Assembly (NCBI GenBank): GCA_900549945.1
Contig: URQJ01000093.1
Span: 1 to 7,229 of the forward strand
Length of the DNA: 7,229 bases
DNA from: an uncultured Oscillospiraceae bacterium
GTDB taxonomy: Bacteria > Bacillota > Clostridia > Oscillospirales > Acutalibacteraceae
Direction of reading: 5' to 3'
The notes under the pieces are model-generated. The model was not told the DNA's origin, searched no databases, and was given only the letters and a program-made list of their open reading frames with translations. Made by a program: the position numbers and the translations under genes. Positions 1 through 5,653 of the stretch are shown here, piece after piece (the first letter of the stretch is position 1; the number at the start of each line of letters is the position of its first letter).

Positions 1-50
1 ATACGAGATCTATGCCGTGACTGGAGTTCAGACGTGTGCTCTTCCGATCT
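1..50. other. Illumina P7 / TruSeq read-2 adapter left on the contig end (artefact)
   Basis: Bases 1-9 match the end of the P7 flow-cell oligo (ATACGAGAT). Bases 10-16 (CTATGCC) are seven variable bases where a sample index belongs. Bases 17-50 match the constant TruSeq adapter segment beginning GTGACTGGAG and ending CTCTTCCGATCT. This is established knowledge of library design, recognised by eye, and the match looks complete. It has no biological meaning. It creates false peptides: on the minus strand the neighbouring reading frame runs into it and ends KIGRAHV, and on the plus strand a false open frame begins MCSSDL. Both are well-known signatures of adapter contamination in protein databases. 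Genomic sequence starts at about base 51. Confidence 0.98.
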
Positions 51-1953
51 TGAAGCCCTTTTCCGTGCAGGTCGGCGCAGTGACCTCCGCCTTGTACGCG
101 TGCCCGAGCTTTTCCACCACGGTATCCGCGAGCGCAATCTCCTTTGCCGCGTTTTCATCGGCAAACAGCTTGCCGCATACCGTGCACGTCCAATAGGCGG
201 TGTGGCCGTCCGTCTCGCAGGCGGCGTCCTTCGCCTCCACCGCAGTCAGCAAATGCTCATGCGGCTGGAGCTTTATGTAAGCGCTCTGCGAAAACAGCGC
301 ATCGGTAATATCCGCCTCCGCGACCAGCGAGGCGTTTTCGCGGCTGTCGCCCGCATATACCTCCGCGCCGCTTCCTGCATAGTTCAGCACGGGCGGAATC
401 GGGAACGCGCCGCCCGCGGCTGTGACCTCCACCGTGCTGTCCGCAACCGCCATTGAATCTCCGTGTGCCTCAATGCCTGTCTGCGCTGAATGGACGCGCA
501 CATCTGCACCGTTTTCAATCGAAATATTGCCCGCGCGGGAGAAAAGGCCGTACTTTCCGCACGGCGCTTCCGTACCTGCGCGGACGGTGCCGCCGTCGAT
601 TTCGATATCGCCTGTCATGGTGCCGATGCCGACATAGCCGTTCACCGTCAGTTCTCCCGTGACACGAACGTCACAGATGGAAGGCAGATCCGAAAGCCCT
701 ACGGAAATCGCCGCCGTACCCGTTTTGGAAGCTTTCACTTCCGCCGTGCCGTCAATCACGACCGAGCCATAAAAGGAATTGATGCCGCCGTTCGAGCCGA
801 ACGCATACAGGTACGCTGAATCGAGCACCTCGACGCCTTCTCCGCCGTTGACGGCCATAAAGCCGTCTGTGCGCACATCGACCTGCGCCGTATCTTGGAT
901 GATGACCTTTTGGTCCGCCTCGATTGTGCTGACCACCTGAACCGCAGAGTTTCCGGAGATCGTGACGCTGCCGGTGTCGCTGCTCATTGCAGGCTGCGAG
1001 CCGGTGGCTTGGATCACGGCGTTGTGCACCGTGAGGTCTTTTTCAATATTCAACGCATAGGCACCATTGTACAGCTTGAGCGTTGTGCCGTCAATCGTGC
1101 ACGCACCGTTTTGGTTGAGAACGCACTCCGTTGTTGCCTTTATTTCCAGACTGCCGCCATACAGCGAGAGGTCGCCGGCCGTTTGTACCTGAATGCCCGT
1201 ACCGCCCTCTATGCTGTTGTCGCCGATCAGCGTGATCGCTGTACCGCCGGGCACATACAGCGCCGCCTGAATCTGCGCATCCTTCAGCGTAAGCCGCACG
1301 CCGTTGTCGTCTAGCTCGCAGTAGAGGTTGTAATCCTCGGTATCCTGTGTCTCCGTCACCGTGCGGCCGTCTGCCTCGAGCTTATAATAACTGCCGGATT
1401 TAAACTGCACACCGCCGGCCGTTGACGAACCGATGCCGAGGTTCGGGATATTCGTCCCGATATCCGCCGCCGGCATAATCTCGTCCTCCGCGCGCAGCGC
1501 GGCCGCGGCCTCAGAAAGCGCCGCATAGCGCGAGCGATCGAGCTGCGCGCGTTGTTCCTCCGTGAGCGCCTGCTCCGCCGCATCGACAGCCGCCAGCGCT
1601 TCAGCAGCCGCCCCGGCCTCTTCCGCCGTGAGCGCATCCGCCGCAGGCAGCGCGTCGATCAGCGCCTGCACGGCACACACGGTGCAGTCCTCCGCCGCGC
1701 CGTGCACGCAGAGCACAGGCTCCGTTTCGGGTACGGAATCCTGTTCCGCTTCGCATTCGGCACAGACAAACGCGCAGGGCGCGCCGGCACTTTCGGCAGT
1801 CTCCGCCGCATACCCGCACGACGCTGTATGCGCTGTATGGTGCGGGCAGAGGCCATCGGCCTCCTGCGCGAGCGCCGCCGTCGGAATCATAGTACAAAGC
1901 AGAACGGCGGCAAGCAGGACCGCGAGAGCCCTGCCGGTTCTTGTTCCTTCCAT
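51..1953 (-). CDS. Secreted beta-helix-like surface protein with Cys/His-rich modules, 3' end missing
   Basis: The gene encodes at least 634 residues and is cut by the adapter junction, so its C-terminus and any anchor (sortase motif, SLH domain) are unknown. Residues 1-29 are a Sec signal peptide: basic start, hydrophobic core, probable cleavage at ALA|QE. Residues 36-93 are Cys/His-rich (C36, C46, C60, C64, C67, C82, C90, C93; CPHHTAHTASCGY). This module is familiar from gut Firmicutes surface proteins. Residues 94-154 are Ala/Glu-rich and probably helical. About 180-560 consists of short strand-turn repeats such as TAITLIGDNSIEGGTGIQVQ, typical of right-handed parallel beta-helices and resembling Cthe_2159-type carbohydrate-binding proteins. 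From 565 comes a YWTCTVCGKLF repeat (C579, C590, C593), and a second copy (C629) starts just before the truncation. A role in surface adhesion or glycan binding is inferred, not shown. Start chosen by the ribosome binding site; an in-frame ATG five codons upstream (1968) is less likely. Confidence 0.85.
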
Positions 1954-1966
1954 TTCAGCATCCTCC
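1954..1966 (-). promoter_or_regulatory. Ribosome binding site that decides the surface-protein start
   Basis: A GGAGG core (1962-1966) lies 8 nt before the ATG at 1953-1951. It overlaps the competing upstream ATG at 1968-1966, which itself has only AAAGAAA in front. The 1953 start also gives a more standard signal peptide beginning MEGTRTGRALAV. Confidence 0.75.
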
Positions 1967-2050
1967 ATTTTCTTTCAGACGCGCAAAAACCATATTCTGC
2001 CTGATATGTCAGACTTTTTCGCTCGGATGCTGTATGATAAATTAGAACAG

Positions 2051-2078
2051 TATTTACAGCCTAAAACGGCTGTAAATA
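2051..2078. promoter_or_regulatory. 11-bp perfect palindrome, candidate operator for the surface-protein gene
   Basis: The arms TATTTACAGCC (2051-2061) and GGCTGTAAATA (2068-2078) are exact reverse complements around a 6-base centre (TAAAAC). No T-run follows on either strand, so it is not a standard terminator. It lies about 100 bp upstream of the surface-protein start. A possible -10 box, TATCAT on the minus strand (2039-2034), sits about 11 bp from it, so the palindrome would cover the -35 zone. No good -35 hexamer is seen there. Its place and symmetry fit a dimeric regulator's site. I do not recognise the regulator, and an RNA hairpin role is also possible. Confidence 0.5.
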
Positions 2079-2107
2079 GATCAAAGGCACGCAAAAACAC
2101 GGTGAAC

Positions 2108-2125
2108 GAAAAGGTCTACCTTTTC
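2108..2125. repeat. Short inverted repeat GAAAAGGT/ACCTTTTC
   Basis: Eight-base perfect arms (2108-2115 and 2118-2125) flank two bases (CT), giving an 18-bp dyad. It lies between the operon terminator and the larger palindrome at 2051-2078. As RNA it would be a hairpin with a four-base loop. It could be a second protein-binding site in the surface-protein upstream region, but nothing beyond symmetry and position supports that. Confidence 0.35.
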
Positions 2126-2151
2126 ATTCCTGAAATTCCGGATTTCTTGAC

Positions 2152-2179
2152 AAAAAAGGAAGCGCCCGAAAGCGCTTCC
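2152..2179 (-). terminator. Rho-independent terminator ending the rimO-to-nitroreductase operon
   Basis: On the minus strand an 8-bp perfect stem, GGAAGCGC/GCGCTTCC (2179-2172 with 2165-2158), with a 6-base loop TTTCGG, is followed directly by six T (2157-2152). It begins 10 bases after the nitroreductase stop codon. There is no T-run on the other side, so it works only for leftward transcription. It separates the operon from the surface-protein gene, which therefore needs its own promoter. Confidence 0.92.
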
Positions 2180-2189
2180 CCGCAAAAAC

Positions 2190-2705
2190 TCATTCGATCA
2201 CCGTCACCGGGTATTTTTTCTCCACGGGCTTCGGCTCCGCCGCCGCGTAGCCGAGCGCCGCCATGCCGTACACCATGTGGCTCTTCGGCACGCCGAGCTC
2301 CGTCAAAACCGCGCGCACGCCGGGATCATCGCACGTATCCGTGCCCTGATTGATCCACACCGAGGCGACGCCCAGCGAATGCGCCGCAAGAAAGATATTT
2401 TCGAGCGCGCAGGCGTTGTCCCACGTCTTGATCAGCCCCGTCTCGTTCGAGGGGATGATGAGCGCCGCCGGGCAGTACAGGTTGTAGCTTTCGCTGCCGA
2501 GCGCGCTGCCCATTGCGGCCGCGAGCTTTTGGATCTTCTCCGGGTTCAGCACCGCGGAAAAATGCCACGTCTGGCGGTTCATCGCGCTGGGCGCGTGCAC
2601 CGCGCACTGGAGGATCGCATCGATCTTCTCGCGCTCCACGGGTCTTTCCTGAAATGCGCGCACACTGCGGCGCGTCAGGATGTTCTGAATCACTTCGTTC
2701 GTCAT
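2190..2705 (-). CDS. Nitroreductase family protein (FMN-dependent oxidoreductase)
   Basis: The protein is 171 residues, a normal length for the compact nitroreductases of anaerobes. Family features seen: RRSVRAF at 12-18 (FMN phosphate contacts), APSAMNRQTWHF at 38-49 (the conserved P-S-x-x-N-x-Q motif next to the flavin), the central helix segment DNACALENIFLAAHSLGVAS at 96-115 and the ensuing WIN, and a late GYAAAEPKP at 152-160 before the C-terminal tail. These enzymes are cytoplasmic flavoprotein dimers that use NAD(P)H to reduce nitro compounds, quinones or other electrophiles. The physiological substrate cannot be read from sequence. A GGGAGG ribosome binding site (2718-2713) lies 7 nt before the ATG. 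It follows the acetyltransferase/reductase gene after 43 bp and is the last gene before the strong terminator. Family assignment is firm; substrate unknown. Confidence 0.93.
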   Translation of the reverse strand: MTNEVIQNILTRRSVRAFQERPVEREKIDAILQCAVHAPSAMNRQTWHFSAVLNPEKIQKLAAAMGSALGSESYNLYCPAALIIPSNETGLIKTWDNACALENIFLAAHSLGVASVWINQGTDTCDDPGVRAVLTELGVPKSHMVYGMAALGYAAAEPKPVEKKYPVTVIE

Positions 2706-2748
2706 ACCTTTTCCTCCCAGATAAATTTTTTATAAGCAGCTCCGGCGT

Positions 2749-3999
2749 TTAAAGTTTTTCCGCCAGAAGTTCCGCCATTTTTTCCGCAAGCGCACGCTCC
2801 CTTTCAGTGAAGCGGTTTTGGACCGGGCTGTCGAGATCGATCACCGCGCGGACAGCGCCGTCCTTGACAACCGGCACAACAAGCTCCGAGCGGCTCGCAC
2901 TGTCGCAGGCAATATGTCCCGGGAACGCGTGAACATCCGGCACAAGCTGCGCTTTCCCGGCTTCACAGGCCGCGCCGCAGACGCCGCGGCCGCGGGCGAT
3001 GCGCACGCACGCCGGCTTTCCCTGAAACGGGCCGAGCAGCAGGCTGCCGTCCGGCTGCACCGTATAGAAGCCCGCCCAGTTGACGCGGTCGAGCGTTTCA
3101 AACAGAAGCGCCGCAAGATTCGCCATGCACGGCACGGGCTCCGGCTCGTCCGCAAGGAGAGATGCGGCCTGTGCCGCCGCCTCTCCGTATTTTTTATCGG
3201 CGCGCGCTTCCACCGCCGCCTTCGGCTCGAGCAGAAAAACGGAATACGTATGGCTGAACCGGTAGCCGAGCTGCTGTGCGAGCCGCAGGCTCTCCCGGTT
3301 CGCCGCATCCCACGAGGGGTACAGCCCTTTTTCGAGGCAGCCGAGAATCAGCTTCGCCGCGCAGGCGCGGGCCAGATGGCGCCGGCGGTGCGCCTCATGG
3401 GTCGTGATCTGCACCTCGATGCCGCCGTCAAACGCCGAATAGGCGGACGCGCCGCAGACGATCTCCCCGTCCTTCAGCGCGAACACGCCGAGCGCAAGCT
3501 CGGAAAACGACGCGTAATCGGCAAAATTCGAGATGAAATCGCGCATCCAGCCGCCCTTCTCCCGAATCTGCGCCCAGATCTCCGGCGTCATGCCCGAGAG
3601 CGCGTAGCCCGCCGGGAGATCCTCGGCGAATCGGTGCAGGCGCGCGGGATCAAACGCGCCGGTTTCCTTGCGCGTCGCATACCGCAAGCCGATTTCCGCC
3701 TCACCGACGAGCGACCGGCAGAGCGCAAACTGCGCCTCATCCGGCGCGACGAGGATCAGCGCGTGATCGGTGCGCGCCTGCACATCGTCGAGCAGTGCCT
3801 GCACGGCCGCTTCATCCTGCCCGGGCGAGGCCAAAAACGCGAAGTCGCCGAGCACCGCGCAGGCCGCCGTCATCGCCCTGTTCGCGTAGATTTCGCCCAT
3901 CGTGCCGTCGAGCGCGGACCAGACGATCGTCTCATCCCAGCCGTCGAACAGGGGAAGCGCCTCGGACGGCTCCTCTAATCTGAAAATATCAGAATTCAT
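2749..3999 (-). CDS. GNAT-type acetyltransferase fused to free methionine-(R)-sulfoxide reductase (fRMsr, GAF fold)
   Basis: One uninterrupted 416-residue frame holds two proteins. Residues 1 to about 258 resemble the GNAT_acetyltr_2-type family: DGTMGEIY near 31-38, GDFAFLA at 51-57, and an acetyl-CoA-loop-like segment HRRRHLARACAAKL at 204-217. Its substrate is unknown. From about 268 to the end is a complete fRMsr (MsrC/YebR type): VNWAGFY (306-312), LGPFQGKPACVRI (322-334), GRGVCG (337-342), DVHAFPGHIACDS (355-367). Cys331, Cys341 and Cys365 have the same 10- and 24-residue spacing as catalytic Cys84, Cys94 and Cys118 of E. coli YebR. It should therefore reduce free methionine-R-sulfoxide using thioredoxin. 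The domain is about 150 residues, close to the stand-alone 165. The start overlaps the gpsA stop by 11 nt and has its own AAGGAG (4013-4008) 8 nt upstream, suggesting translational coupling. Domain joining falls near base 3220. The GNAT subfamily is less certain than the reductase. Confidence 0.9.
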   Translation of the reverse strand: MNSDIFRLEEPSEALPLFDGWDETIVWSALDGTMGEIYANRAMTAACAVLGDFAFLASPGQDEAAVQALLDDVQARTDHALILVAPDEAQFALCRSLVGEAEIGLRYATRKETGAFDPARLHRFAEDLPAGYALSGMTPEIWAQIREKGGWMRDFISNFADYASFSELALGVFALKDGEIVCGASAYSAFDGGIEVQITTHEAHRRRHLARACAAKLILGCLEKGLYPSWDAANRESLRLAQQLGYRFSHTYSVFLLEPKAAVEARADKKYGEAAAQAASLLADEPEPVPCMANLAALLFETLDRVNWAGFYTVQPDGSLLLGPFQGKPACVRIARGRGVCGAACEAGKAQLVPDVHAFPGHIACDSASRSELVVPVVKDGAVRAVIDLDSPVQNRFTERERALAEKMAELLAEKL

Positions 4000-4945
4000 C
4001 TTTTATACTCCTTGTAAACAGGCGGTTGATCGCCTCGTTTGGACATCCGTTTTTATACAGTACGTTGTAAACAGCGCGGCAAATCGGCAGATCGGCGCCG
4101 ACGGTTTTGCCCAGCCGCAGCAGGGCGTCCACCGCGTAGTAGCCCTCCGCCAACTCGCTGTACGGCTCGCGCTTCACGAACTTTTCGCCGAACATGCGGT
4201 TGTGCGAGTATGGGGAAAACAGCGTCGCCTCGTAGTCGCCGAGGTGGCACAGGCCGTAGGCTGAAAGCTCGTTGCCGCCGAGCGCGTCGATCAGCCGGGC
4301 GATCTCGCGCGTGCCGCGCGCCATCAGCGCGCCCTTGAGCGTCGAGAGGCCGAGGCCGTCGAGCATACCGGCCGCGATGCCGATGACGTTTTTCGCCGCC
4401 GCGCCGATCTCGCTGCCGATCAGGTCCTGCCCGTAGTAAAAGCGGATCAGCTCGCTCGAGAACGCATCGACCAGCATGTGTTTCGCGTCCTCGTCGGCGC
4501 TGTCGATCACCATGCAGTTCGGCACGCCGGCCGCAAACTCCTGCACGTGGCCGGGTCCGACCCACACCGCCACGCGGTTTGAAGCGTCGCAGCCCGCGGC
4601 GCAGACCTCGGAGAGCCGCATGCCGGTTTCGATCTCGACGCCTTTCATGCACAGCACAAAGATTTTATCCCGCAGCCCGAGCGGCGCGAGCTCGCGCATC
4701 AGGCCGCGGAGCCCCTGCGAATTGACCGAAATGATAATGACGTCGCTTTCCGCCGCGCCCGAAAGCGAGGTGGTCAGCGCGAGCGAAGCGGGCATTTCGA
4801 CGAGCCCGTTCGACCGGGTTTCGAGCAGCGCCTGCATCCGCGCGGAGCCTGCGCGCCCGTAAAGAGATACGCTGTGGCCGATTTTATCGAGGTACCATGC
4901 GATGAAAGAACCCCAGCGGCCGCAGCCGATCACGGTAATTTTCAT
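3989..4945 (-). CDS. gpsA: NAD(P)H-dependent glycerol-3-phosphate dehydrogenase, divergent form
   Basis: The 318-residue cytoplasmic enzyme reduces dihydroxyacetone phosphate to sn-glycerol-3-phosphate, the backbone of phospholipids. An N-terminal Rossmann motif GCGRWG (7-12) keeps GxGxxG. Catalytic-type lysines are seen in CMKGVE (K101) and AAAKNVIGIAAGMLDGLGL (K185). GPGHVQEFAAGVP (130-142) replaces the usual GPSFAxE. ARG at 209-211, HLGDYEA (234-240, usually GLGDL) and SPYSHNRMFG (244-253) complete the fold. It is slightly shorter than the usual 330-340 residues and departs from consensus at several sites, so it looks like a divergent branch with the key residues kept. Its product is a substrate of the PgsA encoded just upstream, 99 bp away. 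The ATG has only a weak, distant ribosome binding site (AAAGG about 14 nt away). The start is supported because the Rossmann strand MKITVIG begins there. Confidence 0.92.
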   Translation of the reverse strand: MKITVIGCGRWGSFIAWYLDKIGHSVSLYGRAGSARMQALLETRSNGLVEMPASLALTTSLSGAAESDVIIISVNSQGLRGLMRELAPLGLRDKIFVLCMKGVEIETGMRLSEVCAAGCDASNRVAVWVGPGHVQEFAAGVPNCMVIDSADEDAKHMLVDAFSSELIRFYYGQDLIGSEIGAAAKNVIGIAAGMLDGLGLSTLKGALMARGTREIARLIDALGGNELSAYGLCHLGDYEATLFSPYSHNRMFGEKFVKREPYSELAEGYYAVDALLRLGKTVGADLPICRAVYNVLYKNGCPNEAINRLFTRSIKDEF

Positions 4946-4965
4946 ATGGAGTGAATTGCCTTTCC

Positions 4966-4992
4966 GGCGGCCATAAGGCGCCGCCTTTTTAT
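4966..4992 (+). other. GC-rich hairpin followed by T-run in the pgsA-gpsA gap
   Basis: On the plus strand GGCGGC (4966-4971) pairs with GCCGCC (4980-4985) around an 8-base loop and is followed by TTTTTAT. It has the form of a rightward terminator, but no rightward gene ends here. It could stop antisense transcription. Alternatively the T-run may just be the complement of a minus-strand TATAAA (4993-4988), a possible -10 box for gpsA without a convincing -35. Low confidence in either function. Confidence 0.35.
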
Positions 4993-4996
4993 ATCC

Positions 4997-5014
4997 CGCC
5001 GCAAAAACGCGGCG
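4997..5014. other. Small GC-rich hairpin downstream of pgsA
   Basis: CGCCGC (4997-5002) and GCGGCG (5009-5014) form a 6-bp stem with an AAAAAC (plus) or GTTTTT (minus) loop. There is no T-run after it on the minus strand, so it is not a clear terminator for pgsA and read-through into gpsA is likely. It may be a mRNA processing or stability element, or chance in a GC-rich spacer. Confidence 0.25.
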
Positions 5015-5044
5015 CTTTGAAGCCCTAGAAGGCGCGCCCTCGGG

Positions 5045-5635
5045 CTATTTGTCCCTGAAAAGCTCGGCGCTGTCCTTCGCGTAGATCACGCCGGAGACGA
5101 CGGCAAGCAGCGCGGCAACGCCCATCAGCGCAAAGCCGATCCAATAAAACACGGCCTGCACTGTCTCGATAGCCGGGAGCGCGACGAGACCGAGCGTATC
5201 CAGCTCGAGCACGTACTGCAAGAGGAAGATCACACAGATTGCGGCGATCTGCGAAACAGTTTTCGCCTTGCCCCAGTTGTTCGCCGGGATCACCCTGCCG
5301 TTTTCCACCGCGATCAGGCGGATGGAGGTGACGGCGAACTCGCGCACCATGATGAGCAGTACGAACCACACGTTTGTAAAGCCGGTCGCCACGAAGCAGA
5401 CGAGCGCCGACATGACCATGATCTTGTCGGCGAGCGGGTCCATCAGCTTGCCGAAGTTTGTGATCAGATTGTCGCGGCGGGCGATCTTGCCGTCGAGGTG
5501 GTCGGTATAGGACGCCGCGCCGAAGATCAGCCCGGCGATCAGAAGATGGTGCGGGATGAAATCCGCCAGCGTGAAAAATACGAAGAACGGCACGAGTGCC
5601 ATGCGCAGCATCGTCAGCTTATTCGGTAGATTCAT
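5045..5635 (-). CDS. pgsA: CDP-diacylglycerol--glycerol-3-phosphate 3-phosphatidyltransferase
   Basis: This 196-residue integral membrane enzyme joins CDP-diacylglycerol and sn-glycerol-3-phosphate to give phosphatidylglycerophosphate, the first step to phosphatidylglycerol and cardiolipin. The CDP-alcohol phosphotransferase signature D-x2-DG-x2-AR-x8-G-x3-D-x3-D is fully intact: D45, D48-G49, A52-R53, G62, D66, D70. The start NLPNKLTMLRMALVP is typical of PgsA, and several hydrophobic segments (about 12-23, 31-43, 73-100, 130-145, 163-187) fit six transmembrane helices. The ATG lies 18 bp after the rimO stop, and its AAGGG ribosome binding site falls in that gap, so the two are co-transcribed. 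rimO-pgsA is a common pair in Firmicutes. GpsA, next in line, supplies its glycerol-3-phosphate. Length is normal for the family. Confidence 0.97.
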   Translation of the reverse strand: MNLPNKLTMLRMALVPFFVFFTLADFIPHHLLIAGLIFGAASYTDHLDGKIARRDNLITNFGKLMDPLADKIMVMSALVCFVATGFTNVWFVLLIMVREFAVTSIRLIAVENGRVIPANNWGKAKTVSQIAAICVIFLLQYVLELDTLGLVALPAIETVQAVFYWIGFALMGVAALLAVVSGVIYAKDSAELFRDK

Positions 5636-5653
5636 TTCAACGCCCTTCCCCGC

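Noticed and set aside
28..50. Stop codon and C-terminal tail KIGRAHV of the surface protein
   Set aside because: Encoded by the sequencing adapter, not the genome.
34..456. Plus-strand frame starting MCSSDL
   Set aside because: Its start codon lies in adapter sequence and the rest is antisense to the surface-protein gene.
2051..2078. The palindrome as a terminator
   Set aside because: No T-run follows on either strand, and no gene ends next to it on the correct side; the operon already has a strong terminator at 2179-2152.
1562..2353. 263-codon plus-strand frame across the intergenic region
   Set aside because: Low-complexity Ser/Ala sequence that crosses the operon terminator and opposes two real genes.
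2818..3978. 386-codon plus-strand open frame opposite the GNAT-fRMsr gene
   Set aside because: It is an Arg-rich antisense shadow with no domain, and the minus strand carries conserved catalytic motifs.
3220..3999. The GAF-type domain as a signal sensor regulating the GNAT domain
   Set aside because: All three fRMsr cysteines with exact spacing are present, so a catalytic role is the simpler reading.
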